DNA of 64,000 bases from Micromonospora sp. NBC_01796 (GTDB taxonomy: Bacteria; Actinomycetota; Actinomycetes; Mycobacteriales; Micromonosporaceae). The notes beneath the pieces were generated by a model. The model was not told the DNA's origin. It saw only the letters and a program-made list of their open reading frames with translations, and ran no database searches. The DNA lies in assembly GCF_035917455.1 (NCBI RefSeq), contig NZ_CP109078.1, positions 5,812,001-5,876,000 on the forward strand, written 5' to 3'. Positions 51,901 to 61,539 of the stretch are shown one piece after another. The translations under genes were made by a program, and so were the position numbers. Positions within the stretch are counted from its first letter, which is position 1. Every line of letters begins with the position of its first letter.

Positions 51901-52209
51901 GGTGGTGTCCCGTGGACCGACCGAACTGGAACGTCAGCACCGCTCTCTCGGCCCGGTCGCCGTGGACTGCGGGGGTGGACGGCGCCATGGGTGGGCCCGA
52001 CGCCGCTGGGACAACCCCACCAACTTCTGCGCCATCGAGCCCTCAGGGCGGTAGCTGGCCGACGACGAGTACGCGCACGCGTTGACCGATGCGGGCCGCG
52101 TGCCCGCAGTCGCCGACATCGAAACACAGCTGAAGCACTAGGAACGCGGCGTTCGCCAAGTGCGCCTTCGGCGTGCGGCGATCAGGGAAAACAAGGGAGG
52201 CCAAGGTCT
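51901..52209 (+). other. Long leader with a decayed reading frame
   Basis: About 300 bp between operators and the solute-binding-protein start. In one frame a piece reads RRRWDNPTNFCAIEPSGR then a stop, and in the same frame LADDEYAHALTDAGRVPAVA ends at 52141 at a TAG. Together they look like the C-terminus of a former gene (perhaps a catabolic enzyme) with a premature stop. I do not recognise the family. AGGGAGGCCAAGG at 52195-52207 is the next ribosome site. Confidence 0.4.
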
Positions 52210-53640
52210 ATGGAGGACAACCCGTTATGGTCCCGGCGCGGCTTTCTGGGGATGGGGGTGGGGGTGCTCGGGGCGGCCGGTCTGGCCGCGTGCGGGGGCA
52301 CCTCCGACTCGCCCACCAGGGTGCAGCCGGAGGTTCCGAAGGAGCTGGTGGACGCCGCGGCGTCGTTGAAGGGCTCCTCGATGGGGGTGCTGTCGCAGAA
52401 GCTCTACTCGACAAAGGCGAACGAAGCGCTCGACAGCTCGATCGGTAAGTTCGCCGACGTCACCGGGACGAAGATCGAGAACAGTCTGGTCCAGGCCGAC
52501 GCCGGTGACGTGGTGGCCAAGATCGATGCCGAGGTCAAGGGCGGCGTGGCGCGTGACCTGGCGTTCATGACCGACTCGCGGTTCGTCGCGCAGTTTCACG
52601 CGCTGGGCGACCTGGAGGACGTGACGGACGTCGTCGAGGCGCTGACGGCCAAGTACGGCGAGCCCTGCGCGGAGGCCAAGAACTTCTGCGTCTTCGACGG
52701 CAAGTGGTACGCGATCCCGTACCACTTCATCGGGATCGGGTCGTTCCTGCGCAAGGACTGGATGCAGGACAAGGGCATCACCCCCAAGGACGTCTACACC
52801 TGGGAGGAGTTGCGGGATCTGTGCCTGGCGATCTCCGATCCGACCAAGCGCCGGTTCGGCTGGGGTATGACGGTGAACCGGTCCGGTGACGGCAACGGCA
52901 TGATCGAGGCACTGATCAACTCGTACGGCGGGGCGATCACCTCCAACGACGGCAGGAAGGTCACGTTCGACTCTCCCGAAACGGTGCAAGCGGTGACCTT
53001 CCTGGGTGACCTCTACACCAATCCCAAGTACCGGCCGATGCTGCCGCCGGGGGTGGCCAGCTGGACCGACACCAGCAACAACGAGAACTGGCTCGCCGGG
53101 ATCCTGGGTTACACCCGCAACAGCTTCAGCGTCTACGCGGACTCCAAGACCAAGCGGAACCCCGTCTACGGCAACACCCACGTCTTCTCCGACTGCATCG
53201 GGCCGGCGACCGACAACTCCCTGCTGCTCGGGCAGTCCCAGGGCTTCGTCGTCTTCAAGGGTGCCAAGAACCCCGCACTCGCCAAGCTCCTGGCGCAGTA
53301 CCTGGTCAGTGCGCCCGCGCTGGTCGGGGTGGCGAAGGAGGCGCCCGGTCTGGCGATGCCCGCCTGGGAGAAGGTCTGGGACGCCGACCCGTTCTTCACC
53401 AGCGGCGACCCGGCGTTTCCCATGGTGCGCAAGGTGTCCCAGCAGCCGTTGCCGCTGTCCACCAAGAACGGCCTGGCCTTCCCACAGAAGGCCAGCGCCG
53501 GCCAGCAGGCCGCCGTCGCGGCCTACGTCCTCACCGACATGATGCAGCAGGTCGTACAGGGAACGGCGCCCGCGCAGGCCGTGACGGCCGCGCACGCGAA
53601 GATGGTGCAGATCTTCGCCCAGCAGGGGCTGCCGCAGTGA
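52210..53640 (+). CDS. Sugar-type ABC transporter solute-binding lipoprotein (Tat)
   Basis: This encodes 476 residues from the ATG at 52210. The N-terminus has a twin-arginine (WSRRGFLGMG) and hydrophobic run ending in a lipobox Cys (GLAACGG, about residue 28). The rest is the two-lobed extracellular solute-binding family 1: DLAFMTDSRFVAQFHALG, AIPYHFIGIGSFLRKDWMQD, YTWEELRDLCLAISDPTKRR, GNGMIEALINSYGGAITSND and GQSQGFVVFKGAKNPALAKL. It captures a ligand outside the cell for the permease encoded immediately downstream (4-bp overlap, GTG at 53637). Members bind oligosaccharides, polyols or sugar acids. The context suggests a sugar-acid-like ligand. No dedicated ATPase gene is present. Confidence 0.9.
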   Translation: MEDNPLWSRRGFLGMGVGVLGAAGLAACGGTSDSPTRVQPEVPKELVDAAASLKGSSMGVLSQKLYSTKANEALDSSIGKFADVTGTKIENSLVQADAGDVVAKIDAEVKGGVARDLAFMTDSRFVAQFHALGDLEDVTDVVEALTAKYGEPCAEAKNFCVFDGKWYAIPYHFIGIGSFLRKDWMQDKGITPKDVYTWEELRDLCLAISDPTKRRFGWGMTVNRSGDGNGMIEALINSYGGAITSNDGRKVTFDSPETVQAVTFLGDLYTNPKYRPMLPPGVASWTDTSNNENWLAGILGYTRNSFSVYADSKTKRNPVYGNTHVFSDCIGPATDNSLLLGQSQGFVVFKGAKNPALAKLLAQYLVSAPALVGVAKEAPGLAMPAWEKVWDADPFFTSGDPAFPMVRKVSQQPLPLSTKNGLAFPQKASAGQQAAVAAYVLTDMMQQVVQGTAPAQAVTAAHAKMVQIFAQQGLPQ

Positions 53641-55655
53641 GGTCGGTCCGTTCAGCACCGGCCCCGGCGACGGGGGCACCCCCGCCGCCGGGGCGCGGCT
53701 CTCTGACGAAGACCCAGCGGCGGCTGGGCCGTGACTGGCGGCTGGCGGCACTGTTTCTGGCGCCCACGGCCGCGCTGGTCGGCGGGCTCGTGCTCGTGCC
53801 GATCGCCCGGTCGATCGTCACCAGCACCACGGAGCGGCACGGGCAGGACAACGTCTTCGTCGGCCTGGGCAACTACATCGCCCTCTTCGCCGACGAGCAG
53901 TTCCGCACGGGCGTGGTGAACTCGTTCGTCTACACCGCGTACGCCGAGGTGTTCAAGGTGGTACTGGGGCTTGCCGCGGCCCTGCTGCTGCACCATCGGC
54001 GTCGTGGTCGGGCCCTGCTGACCGGGCTCCTCCTGGTGCCGTGGGTGGTGCCGACGGTGGTGACGGCGTTCAGCTGGCGCTCCCTGCTCGACCCGATCTT
54101 CGGCAGCGTCAACACCCTGCTCACCGCCTCGGGGATCGGGCCGCTGCTGGCCACGGTGCAGTTGGTCGACAGCTGGCCTGCGGGCTGGCTGTCCGACACG
54201 TCGCTGGCCATGCCGTCCGTGATCCTCGTCAACGTGTGGAAGGGGGTGCCGTTCTTCACCGTCTGTTTCCTCGCAGGGCTGAAGGCCATCCCGGCGGACC
54301 TGTACGAGGCGGCGGCCATCGACGGCGCCTCGTCGTGGCGGAGATTCGTCCACGTGACGCTACCCGGACTGCGCCACGTGATCACCGTGACAGTGACCCT
54401 GTCGTCGATCTGGACGTTCAACAACTTCGACCTCATCTGGTTGCTGACACAGGGCGGCCCGGGCAACGTGACCGCGCCGTACGTGCTCGTCGCGTACTCG
54501 AAGGCGATCCTGCAGTTGCAGTACGGCGCGGGAGCGGCGGTCACGCTCGTCATGCTGCCGGTCATCGGCGGGCTGGTGTTCGTCCTGGTCCGGCTGTTGC
54601 GCCAGGACGCCGGCACCAAGCGACCCGGGAGCGCCCGGACGGCGCGGTGGGCGGCGCCGGCGCGCAAGGCGCTGCCGTGGGTCGTCACCGCGGCGCTCGT
54701 CGGTCTGCTGGTCTGGGCGTCGCCACAGATCTTCTGGAAGGCGGCGGTGGTCCTCGGTGTGATCCTGCTGATCGCGGCGACGGTCGGTCGGGTGGTCTCG
54801 GCGCTCCAGTCCCAGGGAGGTCGCCGTGCGTCGTCCCTCGTGTCGAGCCTGGGATCCGGTGTCGCGATGGTCGGGTTGCTCGCCTTCGTGCTCGGCCCGC
54901 TGTACTGGATCGCCGTCACGGCCTTCAAGTCCGAGGGCCAGGTTGTCATGCGCGTCAACGACCTGTGGCCGACGCCGTGGACGTTGGAGCAGTTCGGTGC
55001 CCTGTTCACGAACCAGCCGTTCGGCCGCTGGTATCTCAACACCGTACTGGTGTCCGTGGCGTCCACCGCGGTGGCACTGGTCTGCGCCGTCCTGGCGGGC
55101 TACGCGCTGGCCCGGCTGCGGTTCCGCGGGGCGCAGGGCTTCACCGTCACGGTGCTGCTCACCTACGTGATGCCGGGTGCGCTGCTGTTCATCCCGCTGT
55201 ACCAGTTGCTCATCGGAGTGCGGCTCACCGACTCGCTGTGGTCGCTGGTGCTGACGTACCCCACCTTCACGCTTCCGTTCGCCACCTGGCTGCTGGCGGG
55301 GTACTTCGCATCGATCCCTGTCGAACTGGAGGAGGCCGCGCTGGTCGACGGCTGCACCCGCATCCAGGCGTTCGGCCGGGTGGTGCTGCCCCTCGCCAAG
55401 CCGGGACTGCTGGCGGTCGCGCTGTTCACCCTGACCAATGCCTGGAACGAGTTCCTCTTCGCCTTCGTGTTCATCACGAAGGACGAGTACAAGACGCTCC
55501 CCGTCGGGATGCAGTCGATGATCGCCGGGGATGTCGTACCGCAGGGACAGCTCGCCGCCGCATCGCTGCTCGTCAGCATCCCCGTGGTGGTCATGTACGC
55601 CTTCGGGCAGCGTTTCCTGACCGAGGGGCTCACCGCGGGCGCGGTGAAGGGCTGA
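53637..55655 (+). CDS. Fused two-domain ABC permease (MalF- plus MalG-like in one chain)
   Basis: This encodes 672 residues from a GTG that overlaps the preceding stop by 4 bases. Residues ~40-330 are a MalF-like permease, with the ATPase-coupling EAA loop EAAAIDGASSWRRFVHVTLP followed by the helix VTVTLSSIWTFNNFDLIWLL. Residues ~345-400 form a linker with two extra helices (VVTAALVGLLVWASPQIFW, AAVVLGVILLIAATVG). Residues ~405-672 are a MalG-like permease with EEAALVDGCTRIQAFGRVVL as its EAA loop. Normally these are two separate proteins. No frameshift or stop between them is visible, so the fusion is real in this sequence. The ATPase must come from elsewhere in the genome, as in many actinobacterial sugar ABC systems with a shared MsiK-like ATPase. 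Confidence 0.9.
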   Translation: MRSVRSAPAPATGAPPPPGRGSLTKTQRRLGRDWRLAALFLAPTAALVGGLVLVPIARSIVTSTTERHGQDNVFVGLGNYIALFADEQFRTGVVNSFVYTAYAEVFKVVLGLAAALLLHHRRRGRALLTGLLLVPWVVPTVVTAFSWRSLLDPIFGSVNTLLTASGIGPLLATVQLVDSWPAGWLSDTSLAMPSVILVNVWKGVPFFTVCFLAGLKAIPADLYEAAAIDGASSWRRFVHVTLPGLRHVITVTVTLSSIWTFNNFDLIWLLTQGGPGNVTAPYVLVAYSKAILQLQYGAGAAVTLVMLPVIGGLVFVLVRLLRQDAGTKRPGSARTARWAAPARKALPWVVTAALVGLLVWASPQIFWKAAVVLGVILLIAATVGRVVSALQSQGGRRASSLVSSLGSGVAMVGLLAFVLGPLYWIAVTAFKSEGQVVMRVNDLWPTPWTLEQFGALFTNQPFGRWYLNTVLVSVASTAVALVCAVLAGYALARLRFRGAQGFTVTVLLTYVMPGALLFIPLYQLLIGVRLTDSLWSLVLTYPTFTLPFATWLLAGYFASIPVELEEAALVDGCTRIQAFGRVVLPLAKPGLLAVALFTLTNAWNEFLFAFVFITKDEYKTLPVGMQSMIAGDVVPQGQLAAASLLVSIPVVVMYAFGQRFLTEGLTAGAVKG

Positions 55656-55695
55656 CCGGGGAGGCCAGCGCGCCGTCGATCACCCGCAACGGTGG

Positions 55696-55730
55696 CCCGC
55701 CACGTGGCGGGTAATCTCCGCCACGTGGCG
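55696..55730. promoter_or_regulatory. Two tandem CACGTG palindromes downstream of the permease gene
   Basis: The perfect 16-bp palindrome CCCGCCACGTGGCGGG (55696-55711) and the 12-bp palindrome CGCCACGTGGCG (55719-55730) share the core GCCACGTGGC with centres 21 bp apart, i.e. two helical turns. This suits cooperative binding of a dimeric regulator, though each could also form a hairpin. They lie 40 bp after the permease stop in a convergent gap. Confidence 0.5.
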
Positions 55731-55829
55731 CTCGATCATGCCGATGATGCCGGCCATGCTGGGGGCAGTGATCACGTCCCGTGACCCCTGTTTCGCGGAG
55801 GCGATGCCGGCCACCGAGGTGAGGCCCCG

Positions 55830-55863
55830 CCGGTACGGGTTCCCCGAGGAGCACCCGTACCGG
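55830..55863. terminator. Bidirectional hairpin between permease and carboxypeptidase genes
   Basis: Arms CCGGTACGGGT (55830-55840) and ACCCGTACCGG (55853-55863) are a perfect 11-bp inverted repeat with a 12-base loop, in the gap between the convergent genes ending at 55655 and 55925. Confidence 0.7.
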
Positions 55864-55924
55864 CGGATCGATCCGGTCCAACCGGGTTCACATGACTGCG
55901 ATCCCGCCCGGACCGGATGGGCCC

Positions 55925-58405
55925 CTACTTCTTGCGGATCGTGATCGTCGCCTTGCGGTAGTTGTTGCGCTTGTCGGTCTTCGTCGGGTCGTAGTTCTGC
56001 TCGATGTTGCCCGCCGCGTCGACCGAGAACCAGTGGAACGTCGTCGTCTCGGTCACGTGGAACACCTCGCCCGGCTCTCGGAATTCAGTCGCCTCGTAAC
56101 GCGGCGACTGGAGGGTGGGCCGGCTGCCGTCCGTCGTGTAGTAGATGGTGGCCGGCTCGTTCGTCTCGAAGCGCACGTCGACGGGCGCGGAGTATTTCCC
56201 GCCGCCGGGAACGAGCTTGGACGTCGGGTCCTTCTTGTCCTTGCCCCAGTCCGCCGCGACCCGGAACATCTCCATGATGCCGTTGGCGTACTCCATCGTC
56301 TCGGCGTGACCGCTGACAAGGTTCGGATCGCCCTCCCACACCGGTTGGAACGAGCCGCCCTGCCAGGTGCCGGTGGCCGGGTTGTAGACCGATCCGCCGA
56401 CCTCCCACCCGAAGGCGTAGATCCCGTAGGTGTGGTACAGGTCCTCGCGCACGTTGCCCGCGGAGGAGTAGAGGACATCCGACGACCCGCCGACGTTCTC
56501 CGGCGTGACGACGGTCTCCCGGTGCGCCTTGACCTGCGACAGGATCCTGCCGGCCGACTGCCAGTAGAACGCCTCGTCACCCAGCGGCGGGCGCGGCGTG
56601 GTGATCCGCCCGTCCGCGATGTAGGCACCGGGCTGCCAGAACAGCTGGCCGCCGTTGGAGTGCACCGACATCATGAACTTGATGTTCGAATACCTCTCGA
56701 CCAGCCAGATGATGTTTTCCGCCTCGGGTTCGGAGAGCTTCTCCGGTCCCTGGTAGGTGTCGCTGACGCAGCTGGTCGACGCACCCGAGTAGCCGTCGTG
56801 ACCCGACCCGACCCGGTAGTTCCGGTTCAGGTCGACGCCCCAGGAGTTACGCCGGGCCGGATCGGCGTTCTCGTCCGGGCAGTGGTTCGTCATGTTCCGA
56901 CGCTGCGAGGCGAAATTGTAGAAGCTGTAGTTCGCCCCGTCGGGGTTGTTGGACAGGATGAAGAAGATGTCGGTGTTCTCGACGATCTTCTTCGTCTCCC
57001 TGTCGGACCTGTAGTTGTGCACCAGACGCTCGGCCGACTCCAGCGAGGTAGTCGCCGGCACCCACTCGCGGGCGTGGTCCTGCGCCTGGATCAGTACGCC
57101 GGGGTTCCTGCCGTCGCGATGCTTGCCGATCCGCAGGACGGGGATCGTGGCCGGGCCGCGCGGCACCTCGCCCTCCGGTGCGCCGACGCGCTTCTGGTCG
57201 AGGAAGTCGGTCAGCGCGACCGGGCCGGACGTCGGCGCGACGATGCCGGTGCCCGCGTTGGTCCGGTACGGGTGCGCCCGGTCGACAAGTCCCTGGGACT
57301 GGGTCTCCAGCGCCGCCGCCACCTCGGTAGCCGTACTCGCGGCCCCGGCGGAGGCATCCTTCGCGAGGAGGACGCGGATCGCCTTGCCCGTCACCTCGAC
57401 GCCGAGCGGGAGGTTCGCCCCCGGCCGGTCCACGAACTCGACGGTGATGTCGTTGCCATCCTCGTGACCCCACGCCGCCGAGCTGACGACGACCGCAGAC
57501 TGCCCGGTACCGCCGATCGTGGCCTGCGCCTTGCGCTGGTAGCCATTGGTCTGGTTCGGCAGGTGGACGATCTCGGCGATGTCCGGGTACTGCCGGGCGA
57601 TTTCCTTGGCGCGGCTGTAGAGCTGCTGCGGGTTCCGGTAGCCGTCGACGAAGTCCGACTTGTAGCCCCGGTTCTCCGTCAGCGGTGGCGGAGCGTCCTC
57701 GAGCCAGTCGGAGACGTCGCCGGTGGCGACGCCGCCGGTCGAGCTGGTCACCCGGATCTGGTTCGGGCGCGCGTCGAGCTTGAACAGGTTCCGGTGGAAC
57801 ATGTACTGCCCGGAGTCGACGAACCGGCTCATGGTCCGGGCGAAGCCGAACGGGGTGCGCCGGCCCGAGTCGTTCTCGAGCTGCATCGTGACGATCGGGT
57901 CCGCCTGCTGCCCCTCGGTGGTCCGCGCCTCGACGTAGAGGAAACCCTGGCCCTTCGTGGTGAACCAGTCGGCGCGGACGACCCGCACCGTCTTCTCGTG
58001 GCTGAACACCTGGGCTGTCTGCGTACGGAGGGCCTGGAGGCCGCCGTCGGCCTCGTCGCTCCAGGCGAAGCCTTCGTCGTCGCCGAGGATCTCGACGCCC
58101 ATCGCCTCGAGTTCGGCGATCTGCTCGGCGTTCACCACCGCCTCTCCTTCGATGCCGCTGGGCACGCGCCTGAGGCCGTGCTCGAGGTCGAAGCCGGCGG
58201 CGACCACCTTGTCCAGCATGTCGGCACCGGTCAGCTGGATGCGTACGTGGCTTACCGACTCCCGGTCCTCAAGGGGGGATCGCCCCGAGTTCGCTGTGGC
58301 TGTGGACTGCGTGGGAACCGCGCCTACGGGTGCGGGCACGATGAGGATGCTCGCCACCAGGGCGGGCAGTGCGAGAAGCGCGATGCGCAGTCGTGTGCGA
58401 TGCAT
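55925..58405 (-). CDS. Secreted M14-family zinc carboxypeptidase with C-terminal beta domain
   Basis: This encodes 826 residues. The ATG at 58405 has AAGGAGGGGAG directly upstream. A signal peptide (RIALLALPALVASILIVPAP) leads to a propeptide-like region and an N-terminal jelly-roll domain. The M14 catalytic domain has the zinc motif in DHAREW (His444, Glu447), the third ligand His582 in SVHSNGGQLFW, substrate-binding Arg and Asn around SWGVDLNRNYRVG, and a catalytic Glu in YAFGWEVGGS. The C-terminal ~85 residues (PATIYYTTDGSRPTLQSPRY, TTFHWFSVDAAGNIEQNYD) form an Ig-like chitobiase/hexosaminidase-type sheet. It should cleave C-terminal residues of extracellular peptides. Specificity cannot be read. 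Transcribed toward the sugar-transport operon. Confidence 0.9.
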   Translation of the reverse strand: MHRTRLRIALLALPALVASILIVPAPVGAVPTQSTATANSGRSPLEDRESVSHVRIQLTGADMLDKVVAAGFDLEHGLRRVPSGIEGEAVVNAEQIAELEAMGVEILGDDEGFAWSDEADGGLQALRTQTAQVFSHEKTVRVVRADWFTTKGQGFLYVEARTTEGQQADPIVTMQLENDSGRRTPFGFARTMSRFVDSGQYMFHRNLFKLDARPNQIRVTSSTGGVATGDVSDWLEDAPPPLTENRGYKSDFVDGYRNPQQLYSRAKEIARQYPDIAEIVHLPNQTNGYQRKAQATIGGTGQSAVVVSSAAWGHEDGNDITVEFVDRPGANLPLGVEVTGKAIRVLLAKDASAGAASTATEVAAALETQSQGLVDRAHPYRTNAGTGIVAPTSGPVALTDFLDQKRVGAPEGEVPRGPATIPVLRIGKHRDGRNPGVLIQAQDHAREWVPATTSLESAERLVHNYRSDRETKKIVENTDIFFILSNNPDGANYSFYNFASQRRNMTNHCPDENADPARRNSWGVDLNRNYRVGSGHDGYSGASTSCVSDTYQGPEKLSEPEAENIIWLVERYSNIKFMMSVHSNGGQLFWQPGAYIADGRITTPRPPLGDEAFYWQSAGRILSQVKAHRETVVTPENVGGSSDVLYSSAGNVREDLYHTYGIYAFGWEVGGSVYNPATGTWQGGSFQPVWEGDPNLVSGHAETMEYANGIMEMFRVAADWGKDKKDPTSKLVPGGGKYSAPVDVRFETNEPATIYYTTDGSRPTLQSPRYEATEFREPGEVFHVTETTTFHWFSVDAAGNIEQNYDPTKTDKRNNYRKATITIRKK

Positions 58406-59291
58406 GCTCCCCTCCTTCCGTTTGCGGCCTGTGGATGATGCCGTGGCCGGCCCACGGGCGGGCCGGACCGATCCAGTTCGGATGGCCGTGCTGAGCTCAC
58501 CCACGGCGGGCCTGGGTACGACGGCGGGCACCGTCGCGACAGGATGGGTGCGGGTCGTGAGCGAGCTGGGAGCGGTGAGTGTATGCGAATTCTTCGCTGC
58601 GACGAGCTGCGTGAGCCGGATCTTGAGCATTGCTTGAGGTGGTCGTCCAACCGCCCGCTCCAACCCGTACCCGTACCCGGAACCGACCTCGACGCGTGTG
58701 ACGATGTGGTCGAGGATTGGGCAGACGGTATTCCCGGCACGCTTGCGGTGCGACGTCGTCGGCGGGGTGGTGCGACAACACCACGTCGCCCACCCCGTCC
58801 GCGAGGGGAGGCATGACCACTCCGACAGGGGCGGACAGGACACCTGCCGGGCCCCGAGAAACGGGGGAGCGCATGTATGAGTTTCCCCCGCCTCGATAGT
58901 CATCGGTGTCCATCGATCGACGAGTGTCGCACGCACCGTGCTCACCGTCCGGCGACGGCCTTCGTCCAGGTCATCGACACGACCGAAGCGGCGGCCCCAC
59001 CATCCGCAGGTACGAAATCGCGTAACGAGCGGATCGCGGCATGACAGTGCGCGGAGTTCGCCGCCGGCCTGCGGGCCTGGTAGTGCGCCTGGCGCGCCGG
59101 CACTCCGTTCTCGCAATATCCGTTCCGGCGGTCCCACCGTTCGTTGCCGTCCCGTCAGTGGTCAAGTCTGAGCTCAGGCATCCGTAAGAGCACGGCCCGC
59201 GGGCACCACAGAGGTGATGGTTCTAATCCTGGCTTCAGGTTGATCGGGGAGGATGGGCGGCAAAGCATCGACTGGAAGGGGGCGGGCCGGC
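58406..59291. other. Long gene-free region upstream of carboxypeptidase and response regulator
   Basis: About 890 bp between divergent genes. Short open frames are present on both strands, with no ribosome sites or motifs. Several imperfect inverted repeats exist (for example GGTGGTGCGACAACACC near 58770). It must contain promoters for both flanking genes, but I see no small RNA or gene that can be supported. Confidence 0.5.
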
Positions 59292-59984
59292 GTGCGGATC
59301 CTGATCGCGGATGATGACGGGGCCATCCGTGAGTCGCTGGAGCGGGTGCTCCAGGTCGAGGGTTACGACACCAGCACCGTCGCCAACGGTCTCGCCGTGC
59401 TCGACGGGGTCGGTGGGGTCGGCGGTGACACCCTGGATCTGCTGATCCTCGACGTGATGATGCCCCGCCTCGGCGGGTTGGAGACCTGCCGGCGGTTGCG
59501 GGCGGCGGGTCGGGATCTACCGGTGCTGATGCTGACCGCCCGGGATCAGGTCTCCGACCGGGTCGCGGGGCTGGACGCGGGCGCCGACGACTACCTGCCC
59601 AAGCCGTTCGCCACCGAGGAGTTGCTGGCCCGGGTGCGGGCCCTGCTGCGCCGGCGCACGCCGACCGACGGGGAGTCGCAGATCCTGTCGTTCGCCGACG
59701 TCCGGCTCGATCCCGACGGGTTCGAGGCGTGGCGGGGCCGGCGGCCGCTGCGCCTGACCCGGACCGAGTTCTCCCTCCTGCAGGTCCTCATGCGCAACGC
59801 GACCCGGGTCTTGACCCGCGACGTGCTGTTCGAGGCGATCTGGGGCTTCGACATGAGCGCCACCGCCAACAACCTCCAGGTATACGTGAGCTACCTGCGT
59901 CGCAAGATGGAGGCCGAGGGTGAGCCGCGATTGATCTACACGCTGCGCGGCCTGGGATACACGTTGCGGGAGACTCCTCCGTGA
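59292..59984 (+). CDS. OmpR/PhoB-type response regulator
   Basis: This encodes 230 residues from the GTG at 59292, right before [19 protein letters not shown]. The receiver domain has the acidic pocket (ADDD), the phospho-acceptor Asp54 in [17 protein letters not shown], the Thr of LMLTARD and the Lys of PKPF. The C-terminal winged helix has [36 protein letters not shown] and the recognition part [15 protein letters not shown]. It resembles MprA/PrrA-like regulators of actinobacteria, which answer membrane stress. The kinase gene overlaps its stop by 4 bases, so both are translated together. Confidence 0.9.
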   Translation: MRILIADDDGAIRESLERVLQVEGYDTSTVANGLAVLDGVGGVGGDTLDLLILDVMMPRLGGLETCRRLRAAGRDLPVLMLTARDQVSDRVAGLDAGADDYLPKPFATEELLARVRALLRRRTPTDGESQILSFADVRLDPDGFEAWRGRRPLRLTRTEFSLLQVLMRNATRVLTRDVLFEAIWGFDMSATANNLQVYVSYLRRKMEAEGEPRLIYTLRGLGYTLRETPP

Positions 59985-61432
59985 GCAGGCCCGCCGGCCG
60001 GGAACCGCGCCGGCTGACCCGTTGGTGGCGGCGGCGGTCCCTGCGGACCAGGCTGACGGTGATCGCTGCGACGGCCATTGCGGTCAGCGTGTTCGTAGCC
60101 TTCCAGGTGGCCAGCGAGCTCCTGGACTGGGAGCTGCAGGACACCGCCCAGAATCAGCTACGCGCCGACTCCCTCGTCCTGGCGACGAGCGCAGAGCGCG
60201 CCGGTCTGGCGCAGGTCGAGCTATCGCCGTATCCCGGATCCGGTCGGCTGGTGCGGGTCATCCTGCCCGACGGGTCGACCCGGACGCCGGCCGGTCAACC
60301 CGCGCTGCCTCCGGTCAGTGGGCCCGCCGGGCGCGTGGCGCAGGGCGGGCTGGCCGACCTGATGGAGTCGAACGACAGCGACGAGGACGGCTACGTCATC
60401 TACACGCTGCGGGCGGGCGACGGCGCGGTCCAGGTGGCCCGCGTCGTCGACGACAGCCCGATCAACCGGTTCGGGTTCGGCATGTTGCTGATCGGGCTGT
60501 TCTGCGTGGCCGGGGGCGCCCTTGTCGGGCGGACTGTGGCGCGGGCCGGGCTGGCACCGATCGACCGGCTGACCGCCGCCGCGGTACGTGTCGCGCACAC
60601 CCGGGATCTCGACGCCGACATCCCGGATGAGGGCGGTGGGGAGATCCGGCGGCTGACCCAGTCGATCAACGACATGCTCGCCGCGCTCCGGGACTCCCGG
60701 CGGGCCCAGCGGCTGCTCGCCGAGGACGCCGCCCACGAGCTCAAGACCCCGCTCACCAGCCTGCGCCTCAACGTCGAGCTGCTGGTCCGGCTCAATCGGC
60801 GCGGCACCCTGGACAGCGCACTGCCGGCGGAGAGCCGGACCCGGCTGCTCAACGATCTCGGCGCCCAGGTGGCCGAGTTGAGCACCCTTGCCGCCGAGCT
60901 GACCGAGGTGGCGCGCGGTGACGTCAGCGACGAGAACACCGAGCTGCTCGACCTCGCCGACGTGGTGGTGGCCGCCGCGACCCGGACGCGTTCCCGCGTG
61001 CCCGACATCGAGGTCGCGCTCGACGTGACCCCCGTGTGGGTGAGCGGGCGTCCCGCTGCGCTCCAGCGGGCGGTGCTCAACCTCATCGACAACGCCGGCA
61101 AGTGGTCCCCCGCGGCCCAGCCGGTCCAGGTCCGGCTCCGTGCCGAGGGCGCGTCGGCGGTGCTCGAGGTCGACGACGCCGGGCCGGGCATCGACGCCGT
61201 CGATGTACCGCGGGTGTTCGACCGGTTCTACCGTGCCGAGAGCGCCCGGGCGTTGCCAGGATCCGGTCTGGGGCTGTCGATCGTGCAGCGGGTCGTCGAC
61301 GACCACGGCGGCCGGGTCACCGTCGCCCGCTCCGCACGCGGTGGCGCGCTGCTTCGGGTCGACCTTCCGGCCGCGGCCCCGCCCGCCCCGATCGCGCGGC
61401 TCACCCCCGGGGAGGACACCGCGGTGCGCTGA
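59981..61432 (+). CDS. Sensor histidine kinase
   Basis: This encodes 483 residues from a GTG overlapping the response-regulator stop. Two membrane helices ([20 protein letters not shown], about 25-45; [20 protein letters not shown], about 160-180) enclose a ~110-residue extracytoplasmic sensor. A HAMP segment follows, then the HisKA box with His252 ([20 protein letters not shown]). The ATPase domain has N box [13 protein letters not shown]1 [12 protein letters not shown] box [11 protein letters not shown] and G2 [13 protein letters not shown]. It pairs with the regulator upstream. It is convergent with the MMPL transporter gene, so the transporter is not in the same transcript but could be a target. 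Confidence 0.9.
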   Translation: MSRPAGREPRRLTRWWRRRSLRTRLTVIAATAIAVSVFVAFQVASELLDWELQDTAQNQLRADSLVLATSAERAGLAQVELSPYPGSGRLVRVILPDGSTRTPAGQPALPPVSGPAGRVAQGGLADLMESNDSDEDGYVIYTLRAGDGAVQVARVVDDSPINRFGFGMLLIGLFCVAGGALVGRTVARAGLAPIDRLTAAAVRVAHTRDLDADIPDEGGGEIRRLTQSINDMLAALRDSRRAQRLLAEDAAHELKTPLTSLRLNVELLVRLNRRGTLDSALPAESRTRLLNDLGAQVAELSTLAAELTEVARGDVSDENTELLDLADVVVAAATRTRSRVPDIEVALDVTPVWVSGRPAALQRAVLNLIDNAGKWSPAAQPVQVRLRAEGASAVLEVDDAGPGIDAVDVPRVFDRFYRAESARALPGSGLGLSIVQRVVDDHGGRVTVARSARGGALLRVDLPAAAPPAPIARLTPGEDTAVR

Positions 61433-61489
61433 CCCGCCCCGGCGGCGCGGCGCAGGACCAAAGGGCGGCGACCGTCGGGCCCATGAAAC

Positions 61490-61521
61490 GATCCGGGACG
61501 GGCTGGGCCCCGTCCCGGATC
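61490..61521. terminator. Bidirectional terminator between kinase and MMPL genes
   Basis: Perfect 13-bp stem GATCCGGGACGGG / CCCGTCCCGGATC (61490-61502, 61509-61521) with a 6-base loop in the gap between convergent stops at 61432 and 61540. Confidence 0.8.
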
Positions 61522-61539
61522 TCGTCCGTGCCGCCTCGC

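Noticed and set aside
58544-58899. Small genes in the long gap at 58.4-59.3 kb
   Set aside because: The short frames conflict with each other, lack ribosome sites and show no motif.
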